This document shows positions 1 to 5,241 of a DNA stretch of 8,416 nucleotides, in pieces. This DNA comes from Thermoleophilia bacterium. GTDB lineage: Bacteria; Actinomycetota; Thermoleophilia; Gaiellales; SKUG01. Positions within the stretch are counted from its first letter, which is position 1. The number at the start of each line of letters is the position of its first letter. The stretch is taken from contig JAOPYW010000201.1 in assembly GCA_025964405.1 (NCBI GenBank), positions 1 to 8,416 on the forward strand, read 5' to 3'. The notes under the pieces were generated by a model. That model saw only the letters and a list, made by a program, of their open reading frames with translations. It searched no databases and was not told the origin of the DNA. Position numbers and translations under genes: made by a program.

Positions 1-141
1 GACGAGTCGATCGACATCACCGACGACCAGCTCTACCACCTGCTCAGCTGCCTCGGTGCCAAGTTCCGCTGGGCCAACGTCCAGAAGCTCCAGGACTTCG
101 ACGGCGTCGCCGGCTACACGAAGTTCCAGGGTGAGGAATAG
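1..141 (+). CDS. C-terminal fragment, probably NADP-dependent isocitrate dehydrogenase (long form)
   Basis: An open frame enters from the left edge and ends at TAG 139-141, giving 46 residues with strongly G/C third positions, so it is a real gene end. The tail has the pattern W-x-x-V-Q-K-L-x-x-F-D-G-x-x-G-Y-T-x-x-Q-G-E. This resembles my recollection of the extreme C-terminus of the long isocitrate dehydrogenases (Rickettsia/Thermus type), which have an extra C-terminal domain ending in an FDG-x2-G(F/Y)-x3-QG motif. If correct, the enzyme decarboxylates isocitrate to 2-oxoglutarate in the TCA cycle. The active-site portion lies outside the window, so the identity rests only on the tail motif and is tentative. 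That the frame is coding is secure. The stop codon lies inside the first copy of a 40-bp direct repeat. Confidence 0.5.
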   Translation, partial: DESIDITDDQLYHLLSCLGAKFRWANVQKLQDFDGVAGYTKFQGEE

Positions 142-248
142 AGGAGCGAGCGGATCCGAATGCTCGCATTCGAGTCCCGAGCGACGAAGATTCCAGCGGC
201 GCAGCCGCAGGAATAGAGGAGCGAGCGGATCCGAATGCTCGCATTCGA
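134..248. repeat. 40-bp exact direct repeat pair, 75-bp period, each with an internal hairpin
   Basis: Positions 134-173 and 209-248 are identical over 40 bases, starting AGGAATAGAGGAGCGAGCGG. The offset is 75 bp, so the two copies are in the same reading frame. Copy 1 contains the stop TAG (139-141) of the upstream gene, and copy 2 has an in-frame TAG at 214-216. Each copy contains a perfect hairpin CGAATG-CTCG-CATTCG (157-172 and 232-247). An alternative, overlapping stem is GCGAGC (146-151) with GCTCGC (162-167) and its copy-2 equivalent. Between the copies lies another hairpin, GCGGC-GCA-GCCGC (196-208). The structure suggests a dispersed intergenic (REP-like) element or a transcription-end structure, but the copy number in the genome cannot be seen here. 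Confidence 0.85.
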
Positions 249-250
249 CA

Positions 251-270
251 CCGTCTGACCCCGTCTGACG
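251..270. repeat. Two tandem 10-bp units (CCGTCTGACc / CCGTCTGACg)
   Basis: CCGTCTGAC occurs at 251-259 and 261-269, a short tandem duplication directly after the second copy of the 40-bp repeat. Its function is unknown and it may simply be the decayed edge of the repeat element. Confidence 0.6.
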
Positions 271-280
271 ATGTGCACCT

Positions 281-330
281 CGACATGTGTGCACAGGGGT
301 TCATTCGTGGCACCTCACGCACACATGTCG
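281..330. repeat. 12-bp perfect inverted repeat with 26-nt loop in the convergent spacer
   Basis: CGACATGTGTGC (281-292) is the exact reverse complement of GCACACATGTCG (319-330). The heptamer GCACCTC occurs as a direct repeat overlapping the outer side of the left arm (275-281) and inside the loop (310-316). The element lies between two convergent genes, the gene ending at 141 (+) and the peptidase ending at 368 (-). It could act as a bidirectional terminator, although no U-tract follows on either strand, or as a protein-binding dyad. The sequence does not decide between these. Confidence 0.6.
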
Positions 331-335
331 CCCGC

Positions 336-358
336 GGGCCCGGTGTTCGCTCGGGCTC
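336..358 (-). terminator. Possible GC-rich terminator hairpin downstream of the M3 peptidase
   Basis: On the - strand, about 10 nt after the peptidase stop, GCCCG (reading 356 to 352) pairs with CGGGC (342 to 338) around a 9-nt loop. The stem may be extended by a G-U pair and one more G-C pair. It abuts a 10-bp palindrome GCCCGCGGGC (330-339). There is no U-run, which is common for terminators in high-GC actinomycetes. Position and stem strength are the only support. Confidence 0.35.
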
Positions 359-367
359 CCGCCGCCG

Positions 368-2095
368 TCAGTCCAGGCCGAGGTGTGGTCGCAGTCGCGT
401 CATGGTGCGCTCGATCACGGCCTCGTCGAAGGGGTCGCCGAGGCCGGCCTCACGCACGAGCTCGCGGAAGGGCTTGGTGCCCCCGAGTGAACAGAGGGTG
501 AGGTAGCTCTCGAGCGCCGCAGCTTCGTCCTCGAGCGAGTTGAGCCAAAGCTCCCAGCTGACGATGCGCGCGAGGGCGTAGTCGAGGTAGTAGAACGGAG
601 ACTGGAACACGTGGAGCTGGAAGAGCCAGCGGTTGCCACCGTAGAACTCGTTGGCACCCCAGTCGAGCGCCGGCTGGAACCGCTGGGCGGCGTCGCGCCA
701 CGCGGCAGCTCGCCCCTCGGCATCGAGCTCCTCCTCGAACACGCGATGCTGGAACTCATCGATGGCGGCCATGTACGGCACGACCGTCAACGTCGACTTC
801 ACGTGCTCGCGCGAGAACTCCGCGAGGCCGTCGCCGAAGAACGGCGTGCAGTAGGGAAGCACGAGCAGCTCGAGCGTCATCGAGTGGATCTCACACGCTT
901 CCATCGTCGGATGCTGGAGGTCGATCGGCTCGATGTCACGGCTGCGCCATCCCTGGAGGGCATGGCCGTACTCGTGCGTGAGCGTGATGATGTCGTCGTG
1001 CGACCCGACGCTGTTGCAGAAGATGAAGGGCACGCGCTCGAAGGGGAAGCTGGTGCAGAACGCGCCGGTGCCCTTGCCCGGGCGGGCAGGCAGGTCGATC
1101 AGGTCCTCGTCGACGAGCATCCGGAAGGGCGCGCCGAACGCCTCGCCCATCGATGCGAACACGCTCGCGGCGGTGACCAGCTGCTCGTCGATGCCGACGA
1201 TCGGCTGCGGCACGGCGACGGGCTGGATCTCCTCGTCGGCGGGGTGCAGCTTGTCAGTGCCGAGCGCATCGGCCTGCAGCTGCTGGAGTGCGCTCGCGAG
1301 CGGCACGAGGTGACGTTCGATCGCGCCGCGCACCTGGGCCGCATCCTCCGCGTTCCAGTCGAAGCGCGACATCTCGAGGTACCGCAGGTCGACGTAGGAC
1401 GGCTGACCGAGGTTCTCGGCCATCTTCGCGCGGAGCGCGAACGCCTCGTCGTAGATCTCCTGGAGCTCGCCCGCATGGGCCTCGACGTAGTCGACCTTCG
1501 ACTGCCACGCGGCATGGCGCTCATCGCGATCCTCGTCGAGCGCCGCCTTGCGCGCGAAGCTGAGCGGGTGCGTCTCGCCGCGCCACTGGATCGTGCCCTT
1601 GCCGAAGATGCGCGTGTGGCGCATGAGCACGTCACTCAGCTCGGTGCCGAGCGCGGTGTTGACCGGGTCGTGCGCCCGCACCGCGTTCGCGGCCAGCTTG
1701 AGGAACTGCACGCCGAACCGCTCGTCGATCGCGGCGGCCGCCGGTGACTCGACGATGTGGCGCGCGACCACGACCGACGCATCGGAGATCACGGGCGAGA
1801 TCTCGCGGTTCCACCGCTCGTACTCCGCGGTGACGGCCGCATCCTCGGTGTCCTGGCGGTAGGCCACGCCGGTGCGCGACCCGTGCGATCCGAGGAACGA
1901 CTCGAACTCGCTCGTGCGCAGCACGATCTCGATCCACGCCTCGGCATCGTCACCCGCCGCTTCACAGGCCGCGATGATCTCGTCGTAGCGTGCCTGGACC
2001 CATGCCCCCTCGAGCCGCTCGGGCAGGTCGGAGGGTGCGAGCCACTTGGGCGCGATCGAGCGATGGCTGATGTCAGGCAGGTAGGCAGTCGTCAT
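368..2095 (-). CDS. M3-family oligoendopeptidase (zinc metallopeptidase)
   Basis: This is a cytosolic zinc endopeptidase of the thimet/PepF-like M3 family, which degrades short peptides to smaller peptides and amino acids. From the ATG at 2095 it has 575 residues, a normal length for M3 oligoendopeptidases. The zinc motif HEYGH sits at about residues 374-378, preceded by ITLT. The third zinc ligand is expected to be the Glu of CEIHS at about residue 402, within a segment matching the family's second helix. No signal peptide or membrane segment is visible. Start choice: the frame also opens at a TTG (2125-2123) that overlaps the upstream gene's TGA as TTGA, which would give 585 residues. The ATG is preferred because its N-terminus looks family-like, but a GAGGTGG-like ribosome site ends 13 nt upstream, which is long, so the coupled TTG is a real alternative. 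It is the last gene of a three-gene unit with an Lrp regulator. Confidence 0.93.
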   Translation of the reverse strand: MTTAYLPDISHRSIAPKWLAPSDLPERLEGAWVQARYDEIIAACEAAGDDAEAWIEIVLRTSEFESFLGSHGSRTGVAYRQDTEDAAVTAEYERWNREISPVISDASVVVARHIVESPAAAAIDERFGVQFLKLAANAVRAHDPVNTALGTELSDVLMRHTRIFGKGTIQWRGETHPLSFARKAALDEDRDERHAAWQSKVDYVEAHAGELQEIYDEAFALRAKMAENLGQPSYVDLRYLEMSRFDWNAEDAAQVRGAIERHLVPLASALQQLQADALGTDKLHPADEEIQPVAVPQPIVGIDEQLVTAASVFASMGEAFGAPFRMLVDEDLIDLPARPGKGTGAFCTSFPFERVPFIFCNSVGSHDDIITLTHEYGHALQGWRSRDIEPIDLQHPTMEACEIHSMTLELLVLPYCTPFFGDGLAEFSREHVKSTLTVVPYMAAIDEFQHRVFEEELDAEGRAAAWRDAAQRFQPALDWGANEFYGGNRWLFQLHVFQSPFYYLDYALARIVSWELWLNSLEDEAAALESYLTLCSLGGTKPFRELVREAGLGDPFDEAVIERTMTRLRPHLGLD

Positions 2096-2121
2096 GCGAA
2101 GCCCGTTCCCACCTCGCGTCG

Positions 2122-2733
2122 TCAACGAACCCGCCGGTCACCCAACCGGAGGGCGACGAGCGCAACCGCCACGCCGACCGCGCTGCCCACGAGCCCCCAG
2201 GCGAGGTCCGACAGCGTGTCGGCGAGGGAGATGTGCAGGTCGACGTTCGCGATGCGTTCGAGGAGCTGCCCCTCGGTCATCTCCCAGAGAATGTGGAACG
2301 TCGACCCGACGCCGAACGCCATGACCCCGACGGTCCAGCGGGGGACGCCGGTCGCGGCGAGCGCCAGGCTCACGGCGATCACGAACAGCACCGGGTTCAG
2401 CAGGTGGATGGCGTCGTCGAAGTGCTCGATCGAGTCGTACAGGTCGAGCGCGTTGCCGACCAGGTCGATCGCGAAGGGCAGCGTCACCAGTACGGCGAGG
2501 AGGTGGGGCCACGGCATGCGCACGGCTCCCCGGCGTCGTTCGTGCCGGCGCCGGAGCCACATGCCGACGGGAACGATCACCAGGCAGAGCGGGTAGAGCA
2601 CGGCGCGCACCGACATGGCCTTGGTGCGCAGCTGCGGCGCATCGCCGACGGCGACGCTCCAGACGATCGTCGCGACGACCGCCACGGCGACGAGCACCTC
2701 GACCGCGACGACGACCCGGGCGCCGCGCCTCAC
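2122..2733 (-). CDS. Multi-pass membrane protein, YjdF/DUF2238-like
   Basis: This 203-residue protein has roughly six hydrophobic segments (about residues 7-29, 41-60, 76-93, 111-129, 132-148 and 172-196), with a basic loop RRRHERRR at 61-68. Conserved-looking polar residues lie in or beside membrane segments: D90, N94, D97, D100, H104, D106, D107, H110, then HILWEMTE (147-154), then ADTLSDLAWG (171-180). The WE-x2-E and D-x3-D-x4-G pattern is what I associate with the YjdF/DUF2238 membrane family, whose biochemical role is not known to me. That assignment is tentative. The start is GTG at 2733, which overlaps the TGA of the upstream lrp-type gene as GTGA. The end overlaps the peptidase's alternative TTG start. 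Translational coupling with both neighbours is therefore likely. Confidence 0.8.
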   Translation of the reverse strand: MRRGARVVVAVEVLVAVAVVATIVWSVAVGDAPQLRTKAMSVRAVLYPLCLVIVPVGMWLRRRHERRRGAVRMPWPHLLAVLVTLPFAIDLVGNALDLYDSIEHFDDAIHLLNPVLFVIAVSLALAATGVPRWTVGVMAFGVGSTFHILWEMTEGQLLERIANVDLHISLADTLSDLAWGLVGSAVGVAVALVALRLGDRRVR

Positions 2734-3221
2734 CCGATGTCGCTCGCGACGCTCCGCCGTGAGACGGGCGACGCGAGCACGATCGAGGTGTTGGTGCGGC
2801 CGTAGACCGACAGCGAGGTGGTGATGCGGTCGAGCGCCTGCATGTCGGTCACGCGCACGCGCAGGAGGTAGCTGTCATCTCCGGTCAGCCCGTGGCACTC
2901 CACGACCTCGGGGCGCTCGAGCGCGAACTCCACGAGCCGCTCCTGCCGCTGCTGGGAGGGCGTGGCGATGCGTACGTAGGCATCGATCGGGCGGCCGAGG
3001 CGGGCGGCGTCGACGCTCGCATGCCACCCGGTCAGCACGCCCTCGCGCTGGAGGCGCAGCACACGTTCGCGCACGGCCGGGGCGGTGAGCGCGACGCGGC
3101 GTCCGAGCTCGGCCCACGGGAGGCGTGCATCCTCCTCGAGTTCCCGCAGGATCTCGCGGTCGGTGTGGTCGAGCTGCGCGGGAAGGTCGACGCCGGGTGT
3201 CAGGGGGATGCCGCTGGTCAT
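2730..3221 (-). CDS. Lrp/AsnC-family transcriptional regulator
   Basis: This 163-residue protein has the two-part Lrp/AsnC layout. A winged helix-turn-helix covers about residues 17-64, beginning LDHTDREILREL and including the recognition region TAPAVRERVLRLQREG. An alpha/beta RAM ligand-binding and oligomerisation domain covers about 78-155, with the family's G-x2-GDDSYLLRV segment at 111-122. Family members bind amino acids and control amino-acid metabolism and export genes, often including their own. The open frame extends further upstream to 3449, but the stretch before ATG 3221 runs through the divergent promoter region and is not family-like, so the short start is used. No Shine-Dalgarno is visible; a TACCCT hexamer 7 nt before the ATG suggests a leaderless message. 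The gene heads the overlapping unit with the membrane protein and M3 peptidase and is divergent from the EamA transporter. A local regulatory role is inferred. Confidence 0.93.
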   Translation of the reverse strand: MTSGIPLTPGVDLPAQLDHTDREILRELEEDARLPWAELGRRVALTAPAVRERVLRLQREGVLTGWHASVDAARLGRPIDAYVRIATPSQQRQERLVEFALERPEVVECHGLTGDDSYLLRVRVTDMQALDRITTSLSVYGRTNTSIVLASPVSRRSVASDIG

Positions 3222-3228
3222 TGACCAA

Positions 3229-3234
3229 AGGGTA
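3229..3234 (-). promoter_or_regulatory. Candidate -10 element for the lrp-type gene (leaderless)
   Basis: TACCCT (TAnnnT) reads 3234 to 3229 on the - strand, occupying -13 to -8 relative to the A of the ATG at 3221. That is where a -10 box lies if transcription starts on the start codon. No good -35 is visible (only TTTTCG-like sequence about 18 nt upstream), and no Shine-Dalgarno is present. A short match like this is weak alone. Confidence 0.4.
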
Positions 3235-3245
3235 CCGCACCGCCG

Positions 3246-3300
3246 AACAAACCGAAAAAATATGGCGATATCAGTTGATGAACATACGTTTAAGTAGGTT
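3246..3300. promoter_or_regulatory. AT-rich block in the lrp/eamA divergent intergenic region
   Basis: This stretch includes an A6 run (3255-3260), GATATC (3267-3272) and AAC-ATAC-GTT (3281-3290). It is markedly AT-rich in an otherwise very GC-rich window. AT-rich, bendable DNA upstream of an Lrp-family gene is typical of autoregulatory binding regions, but no specific consensus can be read here. Confidence 0.45.
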
Positions 3301-3320
3301 CGAAGCCGATTCCCGCGAAA

Positions 3321-3361
3321 CACCTTCGAATCGAAGGTGCATGTGGGGCTTCCCCCTTCGA
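3321..3361. promoter_or_regulatory. Operator-like array: 19-bp palindrome plus third CCTTCGA copy
   Basis: CACCTTCG-AAT-CGAAGGTG (3321-3339) is a perfect 8-bp-arm palindrome. Its core heptamer CCTTCGA (3323-3329) recurs inverted at 3331-3337 and again directly at 3355-3361, 32 bp after the first copy, about three helical turns. A related TTCGAA lies at 3299-3304. A small GGGG-CTT-CCCC hairpin (3345-3355) sits between. The array lies upstream of the transporter's candidate -10 and is a plausible binding site for the divergent Lrp-type regulator. This is inferred from architecture only. Confidence 0.5.
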
Positions 3362-3391
3362 TCTGCCCTTCGTGATCGATCGGGTCCGCCC

Positions 3392-3397
3392 TACCGT
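3392..3397 (+). promoter_or_regulatory. Candidate -10 element for the EamA transporter gene (leaderless)
   Basis: TACCGT occupies -12 to -7 relative to the A of the ATG at 3404, the spacing expected if the transcript starts at the start codon. Only TAGGT directly abutting the ATG could serve as a ribosome site, and it is too close to be useful. No convincing -35 hexamer is visible. Confidence 0.4.
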
Positions 3398-3403
3398 GTA
3401 GGT

Positions 3404-4573
3404 ATGCAGTCCTCCACCACTCCCGCACGCCCGATCGTCCTCCTCGCACTCGCCGTCACCTGGTTCGTCTGGGGCTCCACCTTCCTGGCCATCAAGGTCG
3501 CGACGGAGACGATTCCGCCGTTCCTCCTCATGGGAACCCGCTTCGTCGTCGCTGGCTCGATCGCCCTCGCGATCGCCTACGCCACGACCGCGCGCTCGGC
3601 ACGCCCCACGCGGCAGCACTGGAGCGACGCCGGGGTGGTCGGCACCCTGCTCATCGCGATCAGCATGGGCACGACCGGTTGGGCTGCCACCCGCCTCGAC
3701 ACCGGCGTGGAAGCGCTGTTGAGCGCGTCGGGTCCGCTCATCATCGCGCTGCTCGCCATGATCGGCGGCGTGGCGCCGACCCGCGCGGCGCTCCTCGGCC
3801 TCGGGGTCGGCCTCGTCGGCGTCGGCCTCCTCGTGCTCCCGTCGGGTGGCTCGGGCTCGCCCGTGGATCCGCTCGGTGCCGTGCTCCTGGTCGCCTCCAA
3901 CTTCGGCTGGGCGTTCGCCTCCCTCTTCTCGGCGAAGCGCGCTTCGCCGGGCATCCTCTTCGCGAGCGGCATGCAGATGCTCATCGGCGGCGTGCTGCTG
4001 CTCGTCGCGGCGCTGGTCGCCGGGGAGCTGGGTCGCTTCGACCCGGCCGCCGTCGACGTGCAGGCCGCGCTCAGCTGGCTCTTCCTCGTCGCGTTCGGGT
4101 CGCTCGGCGGGTTCCTCGCCTACACGTGGTTGCTCGAGCACGTCTCGACGACGATCGCCTCGACCCACGCCTTCGTGAACCCACTGGTCGCGGTCGCCCT
4201 CGGCACCGTGCTGCTGGGGGAGCCGTTCGGCTCACGCACCGCGGTGGCCGGGGCAGCGGTCGTGGTCGCGGTCGCGCTCCTCATGCTCGGCGCTCGACGC
4301 CCGGCGGCGCAGCCGGTGCTGATCGGCGAGACGGGGCTCCCGCTCGAGCTCGTGCCCGAGCTGGCACCTGCACGCCCGGCGGTCACGCGGCGACCGGCAC
4401 GGGTGGCGGCACGCGCACCGCGGCACACGCCGTCGCGCGCGACCAGCCGCACCGGTGGTTGGAGCCCCGCACCCACACCGGCGTTCGCTGCCCGTCGCGC
4501 GCCACGCCCGTGGCAGGCGACCGACGGCATGGACGCGCTCGCGATCGACGACGCGCTCGACCAGCAGCTGTAG
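3404..4573 (+). CDS. EamA-type (DMT superfamily) transporter with C-terminal extension
   Basis: This is a membrane transporter of the drug/metabolite superfamily, whose members export amino acids, nucleotides or other metabolites. The 389 residues exceed the usual ~300. Residues 11-297 carry two EamA halves of about five membrane helices each. The first starts LALAVTWFVWGSTFLAIK with the downstream R46 typical of the family. The second contains FLAYTWLLEHV, the STHAFVNPLVAVALG segment (253-267) and LLGEPF (270-275). From about residue 298 a 92-residue Arg/Pro/Ala-rich tail follows, ending in the acidic ALAIDDALDQQL. Its third codon positions remain G/C-rich, so it appears genuinely coded. The substrate cannot be read from sequence. 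The start is the ATG at 3404: an upstream extension would run through the operator region. It is divergent from the Lrp-type regulator and convergent with the next gene after 21 bp. Confidence 0.92.
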   Translation: MQSSTTPARPIVLLALAVTWFVWGSTFLAIKVATETIPPFLLMGTRFVVAGSIALAIAYATTARSARPTRQHWSDAGVVGTLLIAISMGTTGWAATRLDTGVEALLSASGPLIIALLAMIGGVAPTRAALLGLGVGLVGVGLLVLPSGGSGSPVDPLGAVLLVASNFGWAFASLFSAKRASPGILFASGMQMLIGGVLLLVAALVAGELGRFDPAAVDVQAALSWLFLVAFGSLGGFLAYTWLLEHVSTTIASTHAFVNPLVAVALGTVLLGEPFGSRTAVAGAAVVVAVALLMLGARRPAAQPVLIGETGLPLELVPELAPARPAVTRRPARVAARAPRHTPSRATSRTGGWSPAPTPAFAARRAPRPWQATDGMDALAIDDALDQQL

Positions 4574-4594
4574 CGACGGTTCGGTGGGTGGACC

Positions 4595-5173
4595 TCAGCG
4601 CGCGGAGGTGACGGTGCCCAGGCGGTCCATGCCGCCGAACTCGTTCACCGCGAGCGCACCGAGCGCCGCAGCGGCGGCGACCTGCGTGACCGGGGTGGGC
4701 ACCAGCAGCAGGCTCCCGCCGACGGCACCGAGCACCGCCGATCGGCCCTGACGCGAGGTGAACAGCGCACTGCCGCCCTGCTCCTGCACGATGCTCGCGC
4801 CCGACAGGGTGCTCGCGCCGATCGCGACGACGGGCAGGGCCCGCGAGAGTACCGTCGATGCGCGGAAGAGCATGGAGCTGCGCCCGATGCCCTTCGCGGC
4901 GGCGGTGACGGGCTTCTCGACGAGGGCGAGGTTGGCGTGCACCTGGCTGGTGGCGCCGGCGACCGCGCCGGTGCCGACGTGTGCGACCGTGGTGCCGACC
5001 GCGGCGGCGGTCGAGCTCACGGAGGCGACGGTCGACGCGGCGGCGGAACCGACCTGGCCGGCCACGCTCGCCACGGCGCCGGCAGCACCGCCACCGATCG
5101 CGCTTGCAGCCGAACCGAAGGAGACGGCAGCGGTCATCGCTCCCGCCGATATGTCATGCCAGGACAAGTTCAT
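4595..5173 (-). CDS. Hypothetical Ala/Gly-rich hydrophobic protein
   Basis: I do not recognise this protein. From the ATG at 5173 it has 192 residues. Residues 8-85 contain no Asp, Glu, Lys or Arg and are built of Ala, Gly, Ser, Val and Thr with glycine-zipper-like spacing. A short charged stretch follows (EKPVTAAAKGIGR, 86-98). Three further hydrophobic segments (about 112-130, 144-162 and 163-178) then look membrane-associated. There is no clear cleavable signal peptide. The start is uncertain: GTG at 5176 or ATG at 5137 are possible, and a GGAG lies about 14 nt before ATG 5173 (11 nt before the GTG). The frame could be read up to 5275, but that would overlap the start of the divergent gluQRS gene. 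That the frame is coding is supported by its length and its fit between a convergent and a divergent neighbour. Confidence 0.65.
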   Translation of the reverse strand: MNLSWHDISAGAMTAAVSFGSAASAIGGGAAGAVASVAGQVGSAAASTVASVSSTAAAVGTTVAHVGTGAVAGATSQVHANLALVEKPVTAAAKGIGRSSMLFRASTVLSRALPVVAIGASTLSGASIVQEQGGSALFTSRQGRSAVLGAVGGSLLLVPTPVTQVAAAAALGALAVNEFGGMDRLGTVTSAR

Positions 5174-5192
5174 CACCCATGCATCGGCTCCA

Positions 5193-5211
5193 GGTGCAGG
5201 GATGTTGCACC
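5193..5211. promoter_or_regulatory. Dyad GGTGCA-N7-TGCACC between divergent genes
   Basis: GGTGCA (5193-5198) and TGCACC (5206-5211) form a perfect 6-bp-arm inverted repeat with a 7-nt centre, in the short spacer between the hypothetical gene (-) and gluQRS (+). The size and position are operator-like. No regulator family is assigned. Confidence 0.4.
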
Positions 5212-5241
5212 ATTCGGGCCACGCGATGGCAGGATGGGGCC

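Noticed and set aside
134..248. CRISPR-like repeats
   Set aside because: There are only two copies, with a 35-bp spacer itself containing hairpins, no cas genes, and a first copy that overlaps a coding end.
56..268. A 70-codon + strand frame across the direct repeats with an internally repeated peptide
   Set aside because: The peptide repetition is a direct consequence of the 75-bp-period DNA repeat. The frame overlaps the end of the upstream gene in another frame and has no ribosome site or family features.
611..1747. A 378-codon open frame on the + strand opposite the M3 peptidase
   Set aside because: It is a GC-driven antisense shadow. The - strand frame encodes the HEYGH zinc motif and a complete M3 protein, while the + strand product is Arg/Glu/His/Leu-rich with no recognisable motif.
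3125..3403. N-terminal extension of the EamA gene
   Set aside because: It would overlap the divergent lrp gene and intergenic palindromes. The first membrane helix follows naturally from the ATG at 3404.
3222..3449. N-terminal extension of the Lrp-type gene up to 3449
   Set aside because: It would cross the AT-rich region, the CCTTCGA array and the start of eamA, and its sequence does not resemble an Lrp N-terminus. ATG 3221 gives a normal-length family member.
3290..4168. A 292-codon - strand frame opposite the EamA gene
   Set aside because: Its composition (runs of E, R, D, G) is the typical mirror of a hydrophobic high-GC gene, and the + strand carries clear EamA helices and motifs.
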